A stretch of 64,000 nt of DNA from Botrimarina hoheduenensis (GCF_007859815.1 NZ_SJPH01000007.1:44361-108360); one strand, 5' to 3'; counted from the stretch's first letter, positions 54,427-62,660 are shown. Translations and numbers: made by a program. Notes: generated from the sequence alone by a model not told the origin.

Positions 54427-54672
54427 TTATCCAGAACCGCTGGACAGCAGCGAAGCGAGAAATATACGAAAGTCTGCCAAGACTTTCGCGGTATCTTCCT
54501 CACCGATGAATTCCTCTTCGCCCACGAACATGTGCGCGGTTACTAATCGGTAACACAAGTGATCGGATTCTTTAATCTTTTGGTAGGGCAAGGCTTCAAG
54601 TGCCTCCATAAGAAAAAGCATCGTTCGCTCAATGTCATCGGGGCAGGCCAGGGCGTATAAGCCCAGCCTCAT
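54427..54672 (-). CDS. Small protein, possibly frameshifted at the N-terminus
   Basis: This 81-residue protein has a helical middle (DDIERTMLFLMEALEALPYQ, HLCYRLVTAHMFVGEEEF) and no recognised domain. It reads from the ATG at 54672. In the overlapping frame an ATG at about 54694 gives MSSLLDEYEAGL before a stop, and splicing that onto the LYALACPDD of this frame would give a more natural protein start. A 1-2 base frameshift near 54663-54670 is therefore suspected. The composition is less G+C-rich than the host genes. Confidence 0.5.
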   Translation of the reverse strand: MRLGLYALACPDDIERTMLFLMEALEALPYQKIKESDHLCYRLVTAHMFVGEEEFIGEEDTAKVLADFRIFLASLLSSGSG

Positions 54673-54899
54673 ATTCGTCGAGGAGCGAGCTCATGCGGGA
54701 GATGATGTCGCAGTTAGCTACGCGGCACCTAATAGACGGGGTTGAGTGGCCGTTCTGGTTCCGATCACGCTCTCGAACGACAAGACTTGTTCGCTGAGGG
54801 TGTTTGGTTTACCTGTCCCCGAATAGCGGTGACAGTCGGCAGGCGACGGCGTAGCTGTTGGCGACAAGCCCATTCGGCCGTTTATCGGCACCGTTAAGG

Positions 54900-55145
54900 C
54901 TATTGCGCCTGCTTCTCCCTCAACAGTTCAAGATGGGCGTTCATTCGGCTGACTTTCGCCGTCAGCAATTCTTTATCTGGCACGTCACCTATATCGGCAA
55001 GTTCCGCCAAATGACTCTCTAACTTCTGCGAGAGATCTAGTTGCGACTTCAGAATCTCAATGCGATCATCGCGCGACACGGTCGATTCCAGCTTGGCTTC
55101 GAGCAGCCTTCTTTCAGCGGCGATCAATTGATCGAGTGAGGTCAT
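54900..55145 (-). CDS. Coiled-coil hypothetical protein
   Basis: This 81-residue protein is almost entirely helical and charged: LIAAERRLLEAKLESTVSRD, RIEILKSQLDLSQKLESHLA, then ending LLREKQAQ. A coiled-coil is likely. GGAGG (complement near 55151-55156) lies about six bases upstream of the ATG at 55145, so translation is likely strong. It lies nine bases after the stop codon of the small exported protein, so the two form a tight operon. Function unknown. Confidence 0.75.
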   Translation of the reverse strand: MTSLDQLIAAERRLLEAKLESTVSRDDRIEILKSQLDLSQKLESHLAELADIGDVPDKELLTAKVSRMNAHLELLREKQAQ

Positions 55146-55154
55146 TCCATCCTC

Positions 55155-55322
55155 CTATTCAATCCGGGCGATATTGACGAGTGTGTTTAACACGCGCTCA
55201 CGTTCACCTAACAGCGAGCCGATAGTTTCTTCTTCAGGCTTAGGCTGCTGTTGGGCCAGAGCCAATGTGGTCACCGCAAGAACCGAAGCCACGAGCGCGA
55301 TCGCACCTTTGTAACGTGACAT
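55155..55322 (-). CDS. Small exported protein
   Basis: This 55-residue protein is read from the ATG at 55322 to a TAG at 55155. It has a typical signal peptide (MSRYKGAIALVASVLAVTT, cleavage near ALAQ) and a mature part of about 30 residues with QQQPKPEEE and a helix IGSLLGERERVLNTLVNI. It is followed by the coiled-coil protein. Such a pair could be a membrane-associated helper and its partner, but there is no functional evidence. Confidence 0.7.
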   Translation of the reverse strand: MSRYKGAIALVASVLAVTTLALAQQQPKPEEETIGSLLGERERVLNTLVNIARIE

Positions 55323-55439
55323 AGTGCGATTTCCTTATTAGGGTTTGCGATAAGGGGACCCCTTTGCTGGGTTTCCTCGTCGGAGAAGCCAACAACAGCT
55401 TTTCAACCTAGCACGGACAATCAGCCGGGCCAAGCTGAT

Positions 55440-55480
55440 CCGGCTGACAAACCCACACGCGGCTGACGGCCTGTGCTAGC
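55440..55480. repeat. Dispersed repeat, copy 2
   Basis: This copy begins CCGGCTGACAAACCCACACG and continues CGGCTGACGGCCTGTGCTAG. It shares about four of five positions with the copy at 54329-54366, in the same orientation, with CGCGGCTGACGG as the invariant centre. Confidence 0.5.
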
Positions 55481-55544
55481 CGCTTCTTGGAGAGTCAGGG
55501 TAATACCTGTAGGCTATAAATGGTGGGCAGTTGCTCGTTCCGCT

Positions 55545-56009
55545 TCACTCATCGCTCAGCGGGGCGGTTAGCGCTGAGGCGCCGCCGGCGGTGATGCTGA
55601 TCACCAGGATTCCCTCCGGCGCGGGCTTCATATCGAGAATCGGTTCCAAGTACGGAAAGGCCGCGCTCAGCACGCCGCGCGCTTCGCTCCAGGCGATGCC
55701 GTGGGCGTAGACCGTTGTGGCCGGCTCGTCGTGATCCTCATCGTGCTCTGGTTCGTCCGCAGCCTCGTTCTCGCGGGCGGCAACCTGCTCCGCGTGCTGT
55801 AGCGCGATGGCGTCGTTGACCGTTTCGTCGCCGAGCCAGCCTCGGGCCACATCGCCGCCGAGTTCGTCTTCGCAGTCGATCAGCACCACCAGCGGGTGGG
55901 CGACTCGGTCGCGCTGGGCTTGCAGAAAAACCTCGCGCACCAGCGGCAGCGAGCTTTCTACGAGCGTCTGCTGCGCGTCGAGCGCGGCTTCGAGTTCAGG
56001 ATCGTTCAT
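55545..56009 (-). CDS. Hypothetical protein
   Basis: This 154-residue protein has a helical N-terminus (DPELEAALDAQQTLVESSLP, PLVVLIDCEDELGGDVAR), an acidic His/Asp/Glu-rich linker (EPEHDEDHDEPATT) and a C-terminal strand region (EGILVISITAGGASALTA). It has host-like codon usage and an ATG at 56009. The pattern of LVVLIDCED followed by a strand core suggests a compact alpha/beta domain, but I do not recognise the family. No signal peptide is seen. Confidence 0.7.
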   Translation of the reverse strand: MNDPELEAALDAQQTLVESSLPLVREVFLQAQRDRVAHPLVVLIDCEDELGGDVARGWLGDETVNDAIALQHAEQVAARENEAADEPEHDEDHDEPATTVYAHGIAWSEARGVLSAAFPYLEPILDMKPAPEGILVISITAGGASALTAPLSDE

Positions 56010-56182
56010 GGCCGCTATCTGAACGAGCGAGGGGCGGGTTGCGGAAGCCCCGGGGGGGGAACGATTAGATGGCGAGGTGGGTACGCGGGGTCAGCCCCCT
56101 CCCCTAACCCCTCCCCCGCAAGCGTGTGAGGGGGATTCTGGGATGCGCGCTGGGATCGCTTCGACGCCCCACCCCGCGAGGC

Positions 56183-56566
56183 CCCCCCGCGAGCAAGATC
56201 TTGGCGAAGCCAAGTCGAGCCGTGCAAAAGCCCCCCGCGAGCAAGATCTTGGCGAAGCCAAGTCGAGCCGCGCAAAAGCCCCCCGCGAGCAAGATCTTGG
56301 CGAAGCCAAGTCGAGCCGTGCAAAAGCTCCCCGCGAGCAAGATCTTGGCGAAGCCAAGTCGAGCCGTGCAAAAGCCCCCCGCGAGCAAGATCTTGGCGAA
56401 GCCAAGTCGAGCCGTGCAAAAGCTCTCCGCGAGCAAGATCTTGGCGAAGCCAAGTCGAGCCGTGCAAAAGCCCCCCGCGAGCAAGATCTTGGCGAAGCCA
56501 AGTCGAGCCGTGCAAAAGCCCCCCGCGAGCAAGATCTTGGCGAAGCCAAGTCGAGCCGCGCAAAAA
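56183..56566. repeat. 48-bp tandem repeat, eight copies
   Basis: Eight near-identical copies of a 48-base unit containing GCGAGCAAGATCTTGGCGAA and GCCAAGTCGAGCCGTGCAAA. Within each unit CTTGGC-GAA-GCCAAG forms a hairpin and AAGATCTT is a palindrome. Because 48 is a multiple of 3 and the unit has few stops, frames on both strands stay open across the whole array and give proteins of 16-residue repeats; I do not regard these as genes. Variation between copies is limited to a few bases (for example CCGTG/CCGCG). Confidence 0.9.
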
Positions 56567-56600
56567 AAAGAACCCGGCCCCGTCAGCGACGGGGCCGGGT
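56562..56600 (-). terminator. Strong rho-independent terminator
   Basis: ACCCGGCCCCGTC (56572-56584) pairs with GACGGGGCCGGGT (56588-56600) around AGC: a perfect 13-bp stem. Eight A residues (56562-56569) on the plus strand make the U-tract for leftward transcription. It can only end a transcript starting to its right, in a region without an annotated gene. Confidence 0.85.
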
Positions 56601-56770
56601 CGTCGTAGCGTGGCTTCGCCGGGCTCCTGATTTCTCTGAAGGAGAGTCTCAGGTATTGGGCGAAGCCGAGGTGGTGGCCGCCTGAAGCGACCCGCCGGTC
56701 GTCAGATTTGACCACCTAGCTGGCTACCATCAGTACAGTCGAACAACGTACCACCTCCTTTCTTGCGAGT
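56562..56770 (-). ncRNA. Candidate structured minus-strand transcript, unidentified
   Basis: A minus-strand segment of about 200 bases has an exact Shine-Dalgarno-like AAGAAAGGAGGTGG (56764-56751) at its start, then GGTGG/CCACC and CGACC/GGTCG stems, then GGCTTCGCC pairing with GGCGAAGCC around an inner CCTGA/TCAGG stem, and a strong terminator with a poly-U tract (56562-56600). A 14-codon frame starts with TTG at 56746 and stops at 56702. I do not recognise it as a known RNA class. Transcript limits are not visible. It could be a leader, a small-protein mRNA or a regulatory RNA. Confidence 0.4.
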
Positions 56771-57167
56771 GATGGCCGGCCGCGACCCGATGCCAGAGAC
56801 ACGTCACGGGAGGCCGAATCGTCCGTCGTGCTGCGTTCGCACGACACTATCTCTGCCTGTATTTTAATCGGCGTTCGGGGATGACGCAGCAGCGAAATCT
56901 CCGAAAGATTCTTATTCAGGCGATCTCTTAGACCGATTTTTCGGCTCGGAGGTTCGCGCTAGCATTCTTCTTGACACGCTCGCTCCGGGCTGGCTGGCGC
57001 TGCTCCAGGCGGGATGATGCTGCTGCGCACGGGCTGCAAGATGGGGGGCGGTGCCAGAAAGCTTTTTTACCAGGCACAGGGCCGCCTTAGCCGAACCCCT
57101 TTCCCCTCAGCCCGGTCGGTAACGGCGAGAGACTTACCCGCCAAGATTTGGATCAACAGCGAGCGTT
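56601..57167. other. Region upstream of rtcB
   Basis: Apart from the structured element above (up to about 56770), this region has no gene. Around 56860-57000 the DNA is A+T-richer, and on the minus strand TAAAAT (complement near 56862-56870) could be a -10 box for the structured transcript. The rtcB promoter should also lie here. Confidence 0.45.
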
Positions 57168-58589
57168 ATGAACCGCAAGCAACTTGAGAAACTCGGCGTG
57201 CCGGCGGCGGTTGTCGCGGTGGCGCTGCGCGGTGTGGGCCGGGCGGTCAACGCCGGCGGTGGCGTCCGGGGCGGTGCGCTGCGGGAGCAGGTCGCCGCGG
57301 TGCTGGCCACGCCGCACGACTACAGCCAGGACCAGCTGTGGGGAGAGTTTGCCCAGTCCTTAGTGGCTCTGAACGATCTGCCGCAGCGCGAGCCGATCGC
57401 CTACCGCGTTTGGGAAGCGACGAGCCCCGCCGACGCGATCGATCGGGCCGCTCATCGGCAGATGGCCGACGCGTGTCGTGTTCCGGCGGCGGTCGGCGCT
57501 GCGCTGATGCCCGACGCGCATGTCGGCTATGGCTTGCCGATCGGCGGCGTGCTGGCGTGCGCGAACACGGTGATCCCCTACGCGGTTGGTGTGGACATCG
57601 CGTGCCGGATGAAGCTGTCGGTACTCGACCTACCGGCCGAGACGCTGACGACCCGGCGTTCGCATTTCAAAGAGGCCCTCTTGGGGGGCACGCGGTTCGG
57701 CGTGGGGGTGGAGCATCATCCGAAGCAGCAGCACGCGGTGCTCGATGCCGACTGGTCCGTAACGCGCATCACGCGCGAGAAACGCGACACGGCTTGGAAA
57801 CAGTTGGGCACGAGCGGTTCGGGCAACCACTTTGTCGAGTTCGGTGAGCTGATCCTTGCGCGGCGTGACGAATCGCTCGGGCTCGACGCGGGGCGCTACA
57901 CCGCGCTCTTGAGCCACAGCGGCAGCCGGGGCGTGGGTGCCGCGGTTTGTGCCACTTACAGCCAGATCGCGCAGCGCTTGCTGCCCGCGGGCTACGCCGA
58001 CCTTGGCCGCTTGGCGTGGTTGTCGCTCGACAGCGAAGAGGGGCAAGCCTACTGGGCCGCGATGAATCTAATGGGCGACTACGCGGCGGCCAATCACGCC
58101 GTCATCCATCGGCTGGTGACCAAGCGGTTGGGGGCCCACGTGGTGGCGGGGGTCGAGAACCATCACAACTTCGCTTGGAAGGAGACGCACGATCTGGAGG
58201 GGGCCGGCTCGCGTGAGGTGGTTGTGCACCGCAAGGGGGCGACTCCGGCGGCGGCGGGCGTGCTGGGCGTGATTCCCGGCTCGATGGGCTCGCCCGCGTT
58301 CGTGGTGCGGGGCAAGGGGGTCGCCGCGAGCCTCGCCTCGGCGGCGCACGGTGCCGGGCGCCGGATGAGTCGCCGGGCTGCGCGGGATCGGTTTCGCTTT
58401 GCCGCGGAACAGCGGCGGCTGGCCGACGCGGGAATCGAGGTGCTGTCGGCCGGAGCCGACGAAACACCGGGTGTTTACAAAGACATCCACGCGGTCATGG
58501 CGGCCCAGACCGACCTGGTTGAGGTGCTGGCCCGGTTTGATCCCAAGATCGTCCGCATGTGTGGCGATGGCAGCCGGGCCGAGGACTGA
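57168..58589 (+). CDS. rtcB: RNA-splicing ligase RtcB
   Basis: This 473-residue enzyme joins RNA 2',3'-cyclic phosphate and 5'-OH ends in an Mn- and GTP-dependent reaction, used in RNA repair. The Mn-binding motifs are visible: GVDIACRMK (Asp and Cys), TSGSGNHFVEF (His), LSHSGSRGVG and ENHHNFAWKE (His). The guanylylated histidine is in ASAAHGAGRRMSRR. The start at 57168 is an ATG. No archease gene, a common partner, is next to it. Confidence 0.95.
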   Translation: MNRKQLEKLGVPAAVVAVALRGVGRAVNAGGGVRGGALREQVAAVLATPHDYSQDQLWGEFAQSLVALNDLPQREPIAYRVWEATSPADAIDRAAHRQMADACRVPAAVGAALMPDAHVGYGLPIGGVLACANTVIPYAVGVDIACRMKLSVLDLPAETLTTRRSHFKEALLGGTRFGVGVEHHPKQQHAVLDADWSVTRITREKRDTAWKQLGTSGSGNHFVEFGELILARRDESLGLDAGRYTALLSHSGSRGVGAAVCATYSQIAQRLLPAGYADLGRLAWLSLDSEEGQAYWAAMNLMGDYAAANHAVIHRLVTKRLGAHVVAGVENHHNFAWKETHDLEGAGSREVVVHRKGATPAAAGVLGVIPGSMGSPAFVVRGKGVAASLASAAHGAGRRMSRRAARDRFRFAAEQRRLADAGIEVLSAGADETPGVYKDIHAVMAAQTDLVEVLARFDPKIVRMCGDGSRAED

Positions 58590-58692
58590 GCGCCCCCGCG
58601 CAAGCGGGGCCGGCCAAGCGCCCGTGCGCACGAGAGTCCGGGCAAGCGGGGTCGGGCAAGCACTCCCGGGCAAGGACCGCGACCGATTGAAA

Positions 58693-58733
58693 ACGAGCCG
58701 AGCCGCTCCCCGTGGGGGGGCGACTCGGCTCGT
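58693..58733. terminator. Bidirectional terminator between rtcB and the MCP-like gene
   Basis: ACGAGCCGAG (58693-58702) pairs with CTCGGCTCGT (58724-58733), with inner CGCTCCCC/GGGGGGCG pairing. The flanking T/A runs are short. It lies between two convergent genes, which makes a shared terminator likely. Confidence 0.65.
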
Positions 58734-58787
58734 GAAGGGTTCGCGCTATGAGCCGATGGCCGGTTGCGTTTGCCGTACCCCGTGGCG

Positions 58788-59894
58788 TTAGGCTTCGATC
58801 GGTTGCAAGATCACGGAGTGCCAGCCGGTTGAGTAGGTTTCAAAGCCCGGTGCCTGGGCGTGCGCAACGCACCACGGGCGGCCGTCGAGTTCAACCGTCT
58901 CGTAGTTCTTGGGCTGCGTAAAGAGCTGCTTCTGTCCGGGCAACGCGAGCCGATCGCTGAGCTGCTTGCCCCACGAGTCGGCGATGATATTGCCGGCGTC
59001 GTCGCACAGAACGCAGCGGGTGGCTTCACGCTCTTTGGGACTCAACGGAACGTTCTCGACGATCGTCTGCGCGAGGCCTTCCCAGTTGAAGAGAATGCCC
59101 AGCGCGCCGAGCAGCTTACCGGTAGAGCTGCCGCCTTCGCGGACGCCACACGAATAAACGAGGACCGACTCACCGTCTACGAGTGGCGAGTGGTGGGCCG
59201 TTTGAAAACCATACTCATCGCCGCTGCGGGAGTGCATGGCCTCGAGGAACCAGCTGGCGTTGGCCGCGGATTGACCTTGGGAGCCGAAGCGCTGCGGCAT
59301 GCCGTTGGCCACGATGCGGCCTTGGGTATCGCACAGCACGAGATCGTAGTAGACGGTATAGGCACCCAGGATCACTCCCATGCGCTGCGACGCGTGCTTG
59401 ATTGCTTCGGGGGTGCCGTCAGTCAGAGCATCGACCAGGCTGCTATCGGTGGCCCACCAGCGCACGTCGCACGTGCGCTCGTACAGGTTGCGATCCACCA
59501 GATCGATATTCGTCAGGGCGAGGTCCGACAGCCGTGTGCCGCGGATGTTGTTGCCGATGAAATCCAGCAACTGATCGATCGACTTGCGTGTGGTGCTGGC
59601 GAGTCCCGTGGCGATGGTCGAGGTCTTGGAGCCCAAGGCCTGCATCTCTTCGGCCACCACGCTAAATGCGGCTCCGGCCTGTCCGGCGCGAGCCGCTTCG
59701 ATGCGCGCGTTGAGCGCCAACAACTGTGTGTTGGCATTGACGTCGTTGATCTCTTCGATCGCCGCGGTCATGGTGGTCGAGAGCTGGCCGATGTAACCCG
59801 CGATGGTGGCGGTGCTGCTGGCTTCCGACTTATCGGCCACGAGGCTCGGAGTAGAGAGAGGAGTAAAGAGTGTAGCGGTCTTGGGAGCGGACAT
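58788..59894 (-). CDS. Cytoplasmic MCP-like sensor with N-terminal signalling hairpin
   Basis: This 368-residue protein starts at the ATG at 59894 (MSAPKTATLF). Residues about 48-85 match the tip of a methyl-accepting chemotaxis signalling domain: EINDVNANTQLLALNARIEA, then ARAGQAGAAFSVVAEEM. Usually this hairpin is C-terminal and preceded by a sensor. Here it is near the N-terminus, short, and followed by a sensor-like region (about residues 120-368) resembling a Cache domain (AYTVYYDLVLCDTQGRIVAN, RSGDEYGFQTAHHSPLVDGE, RCVLCDDAGNIIADSW). No transmembrane helix is evident. Whether it acts with a chemotaxis system is unknown. Confidence 0.8.
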   Translation of the reverse strand: MSAPKTATLFTPLSTPSLVADKSEASSTATIAGYIGQLSTTMTAAIEEINDVNANTQLLALNARIEAARAGQAGAAFSVVAEEMQALGSKTSTIATGLASTTRKSIDQLLDFIGNNIRGTRLSDLALTNIDLVDRNLYERTCDVRWWATDSSLVDALTDGTPEAIKHASQRMGVILGAYTVYYDLVLCDTQGRIVANGMPQRFGSQGQSAANASWFLEAMHSRSGDEYGFQTAHHSPLVDGESVLVYSCGVREGGSSTGKLLGALGILFNWEGLAQTIVENVPLSPKEREATRCVLCDDAGNIIADSWGKQLSDRLALPGQKQLFTQPKNYETVELDGRPWCVAHAQAPGFETYSTGWHSVILQPIEA

Positions 59895-60100
59895 AGGCGT
59901 TTCGAGATGCTGCGAGTCGTATCGGATGGGGGGCAACTGGGTGACGTGCGCCGCCAGCGACGTCTTAGGAAAATAGCTCACCACCTCCACCTTGCCCTGC
60001 CATACCGCTCGGGTATCAGGGGGAGAACAGGCCGATCGTGCGGAATAGAGGGGCTAGAACGAGGCGTGCCGAAACGGGCGACACGGCGTAAACTGTTTCT

Positions 60101-60283
60101 ATGCAAGACGAAGCCACCTACATCTGCGGCGAGTGCGGCGAGGAGATCGTCGTGCCGATCGACCCCACCGAGGGCGAGCACCAGCAATACGTTGAGGACT
60201 GCCCGGTCTGTTGCCGGGCGAACGTGATCCACGTCGAGTTGGACGAAGACGGTACGCCCCGGGCGTGGGCCGAATTAGAGTAG
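60101..60283 (+). CDS. CPXCG motif-containing cysteine-rich protein
   Basis: This 60-residue protein has a zinc-ribbon-like fold: YICGECGEEIVVP (CxxC) and DCPVCCRANVIHVELDEDG (CxxC), the pattern of the small CPXCG family. It begins at the ATG at 60101, is acidic, and lacks a signal peptide. It is directly upstream of ppk2 on the same strand (eight bases between), so the two may be co-transcribed. Function unknown. Confidence 0.88.
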   Translation: MQDEATYICGECGEEIVVPIDPTEGEHQQYVEDCPVCCRANVIHVELDEDGTPRAWAELE

Positions 60284-60291
60284 GAGCATCT

Positions 60292-61125
60292 GTGCCGAAC
60301 CCCCTTGCCCCAATCCGCCCCATGTGTCGCCCCGTTACCTTCAAGCCGGGCTCAAAAATCCGGCTTTCGCAGATCGATCCCCGCAAGGTGGATGGCGAGT
60401 GGGACAAGGTCACCGCCAAGGAGCGGATCCGCGAGAATACGCTCGTCTCGCGTGAGCTGGCTTATCGGCTCTATGCCGAGAACCGCCGCGCCGTGCTGCT
60501 GGTGCTGCAGGGGATGGACACCTCGGGCAAAGACGGCACGATCCGCACCGCGCTGACCGGCTTGAACCCCCAGAGCTGCCAGATCACGTCGTTCAAGCAG
60601 CCCAGTTCCGAGGAGCTCGACCACGATTTTCTGTGGCGGATCCACAAGGCGGTTCCCCGCCGCGGTGAGATCGGCATCTTCAACCGCTCGCAGTACGAAG
60701 ACGTGCTGGTGGTGCGGGTCCACAATCTGGTGCCCGAGATCGAGTGGCGCAGCCGCTACGAGCGGATCAACGAGTTCGAGCGGCTCTTGACCGAGGGAGG
60801 CGTGACAATCGTCAAGTGCTTCCTGCATATCAGCTACGAAGAACAGCGCGAACGCTTGCAAGCGCGGCTCGACAATCCGGAGAAGCGCTGGAAGTTCAGC
60901 ACGGGCGATCTGGCCGAGCGCAAGCGCTGGCCCGATTACCAGGCGGCCTACGAAGAAGCCCTTCATCGCTGCAACACCACGGAGGCCCCGTGGCGAATTA
61001 TCCCCAGCGATCGCAAGTGGTACCGCAACCTAGTGGTGAGCACGCTGCTGCGGGAAACGCTCGAAGCGATGGACCCCAAGATCCCGCCCAGCGAAGCGGG
61101 GCTCGAAGGGATTGTGGTCGAGTAG
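60292..61125 (+). CDS. ppk2: Polyphosphate kinase 2 family protein
   Basis: This 277-residue PPK2 uses polyphosphate as a phosphate donor for nucleotides, or the reverse. It has the P-loop VLLVLQGMDTSGKDGTIRTA, then NPQSCQITSFKQPSSEELDH and the lid region FNRSQYEDVLVVRVHNLVPE. The start is a GTG at 60292 with TAGGAG (60281-60286) about five bases upstream; an ATG at 60322 (MCRPVTFKPGSK) is the alternative. It follows the CPXCG gene closely. Confidence 0.92.
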   Translation: MPNPLAPIRPMCRPVTFKPGSKIRLSQIDPRKVDGEWDKVTAKERIRENTLVSRELAYRLYAENRRAVLLVLQGMDTSGKDGTIRTALTGLNPQSCQITSFKQPSSEELDHDFLWRIHKAVPRRGEIGIFNRSQYEDVLVVRVHNLVPEIEWRSRYERINEFERLLTEGGVTIVKCFLHISYEEQRERLQARLDNPEKRWKFSTGDLAERKRWPDYQAAYEEALHRCNTTEAPWRIIPSDRKWYRNLVVSTLLRETLEAMDPKIPPSEAGLEGIVVE

Positions 61126-61187
61126 CCCCCGGAAACCGGCCGGGGGATGTTCTCGCGGCGTCGCGATTGGCGTAAGCTGACGCTCTC

Positions 61188-61904
61188 ATGAACGCTGCCC
61201 AGGCTTCGATCGCCGCTTCTCGCCGGCTTTGCCGCGCTGTCGATCGGCTCACTTTCTCGGAGCCGGTGACACACGTTTACAATCCGTTGAGCTACGCGCG
61301 GGCGGCGCACGAAAAGTATGTGCGGTGGCTGAACCCGGCAGGGGTTCGCGTGCTGCTGCTGGGCATGAACCCCGGGCCGTGGGGCATGGCGCAAACCGGC
61401 GTGCCGTTCGGAGAGGTGGCTATCGCCCGCGACTGGCTCGGCTGTCAAGCGAAAGTAAAGTGCCCCCCCCAGGAGCACCCCAATCGCCCGATCCAGGGAT
61501 TCGCTTGTCAGCGGAGCGAGGTTTCGGGGCGCCGCTTGTGGGGGCTGTTTCAGGAGCGGTTCGGCACGGCCGAGAGCTTCTTCGCCGAGCACTTCGTGGC
61601 GAACTACTGCCCGCTGGTGTTCATGACCGCAACGGGTGCCAACCACACGCCTGACAAGCTGCCCGCCGCCGAGCGTGCGCCGCTCGACGCGGCGTGCGAT
61701 GCGCACCTAGCGGAGCTGATCGCCGCCACGCGGCCCGAGTGGGCCGTTGGTGTTGGCAAGTATGCCGAGAAGTGTTTGTTGCGCGTGGTGCCGCCGGAGG
61801 TGCGGGTGACGAGCATCCTGCACCCCAGCCCGGCGAGCCCCGCCGCCAACCGCGGCTGGGCCGCAGCGGCGGAGCAGCAACTGGTGGAGGCGGGGGTGTG
61901 GTGA
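61188..61904 (+). CDS. SMUG1-type uracil-DNA glycosylase
   Basis: This 238-residue protein is a SMUG1-like DNA glycosylase that removes uracil and 5-hydroxymethyluracil. The active-site region is VLLLGMNPGPWGMAQTGVPF, in place of the GQDPYH of UNG, and the C-terminal intercalation loop is HPSPASPAANRGWA. These match SMUG1 motifs. Start at the ATG at 61188. It stands beside ppk2 and in the same direction, with 62 bases between. Confidence 0.9.
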   Translation: MNAAQASIAASRRLCRAVDRLTFSEPVTHVYNPLSYARAAHEKYVRWLNPAGVRVLLLGMNPGPWGMAQTGVPFGEVAIARDWLGCQAKVKCPPQEHPNRPIQGFACQRSEVSGRRLWGLFQERFGTAESFFAEHFVANYCPLVFMTATGANHTPDKLPAAERAPLDAACDAHLAELIAATRPEWAVGVGKYAEKCLLRVVPPEVRVTSILHPSPASPAANRGWAAAAEQQLVEAGVW

Positions 61905-62045
61905 ACGGAATGAGAGAGTGGAAGGATGACGCCGAACGGTGTTGGACTGTGTTAGACTTCGTGTACCACTATCCAGCGTGTCCGGCTGAGTCGGGTGCCC
62001 GGTTCAAGCACTAGCGAAGCAACCGGGCAGTGGCGCCGAGGGCTG

Positions 62046-62660
62046 CTACGGCTCGGGGTTTGGCGCCTCGCGCAAATCGTCACGCCGGTAGGCCATCACC
62101 GCCCCGTACTCGTCGTACGCCCGTTTGAGTAGCTCGGCCCGCCCGGCGGAAGCGTCGAGCAGCGGATCGATCCCCACGCGGTCGATCAGCCGGGCTTCGG
62201 TCTGGCGATGCTCTTCCACCGTGCCGTCGGCCAGCAGGTGCTTTACCCCCCAGCCGCGCTGTTGCAGCACGCGGGCGATCAGCACGCCCCGATGGCAGTC
62301 GAGCGGTTCGCGCTCGGCACACATCAGGGCGATGGTGTGGGTCCGAGCGCCCCGCTGGAGCCGCTCGATCCCCGCCAAAAAAAGGGGCAGGCGGGCGATC
62401 CGCTCGTAGTCGGCACGGTGGTCGAGATACGCCTCGGGCTCGTCGCGGCGGGCCCCCAGTTCTTTTCCCAGCCAAACGTAAGCGATCCCCTCACCACGCA
62501 GGCCGGGCGACAGATTCTCTTGTCGGTACTGCGGCAGACGGGCGGCCGGATGGGACCGCACGTCGGCGATCGCCGTGATACGGGCCCCGCGGAGCAGCGA
62601 CACAAAAGCGGGCCACTCGTGGATCGAGTACCCGACGGTGTAGATCGAAGGCGAGCTCAT
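62046..62660 (-). CDS. DUF488 family protein
   Basis: This 204-residue protein has the DUF488 pattern: IYTVGYSIHEWPAFVSLLRG, ITAIADVRSHPAARLPQYRQ and, in the middle, IALMCAEREPLDCHR with the conserved Cys and His. DUF488 proteins are widespread; the function is not settled. The gene lies downstream of mcsB on the same strand. ATG at 62660. Confidence 0.92.
   Translation of the reverse strand: MSSPSIYTVGYSIHEWPAFVSLLRGARITAIADVRSHPAARLPQYRQENLSPGLRGEGIAYVWLGKELGARRDEPEAYLDHRADYERIARLPLFLAGIERLQRGARTHTIALMCAEREPLDCHRGVLIARVLQQRGWGVKHLLADGTVEEHRQTEARLIDRVGIDPLLDASAGRAELLKRAYDEYGAVMAYRRDDLREAPNPEP

Noticed and set aside
56183..56566. CRISPR array
   Set aside because: The unit repeats without spacers, is 48 bases long and no cas genes are present.
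56015..56715. Several open frames (150-203 codons) through the tandem repeat
   Set aside because: They exist because the 48-base unit is a multiple of three without stops; no unique protein sequence, and frames on both strands are equally open.
56751..56764. Fragment of a 16S rRNA 3' end (CCACCTCCTTTCTT on the plus strand)
   Set aside because: The rest of the 16S 3' terminus is absent; the motif is better read as a Shine-Dalgarno site on the minus strand.
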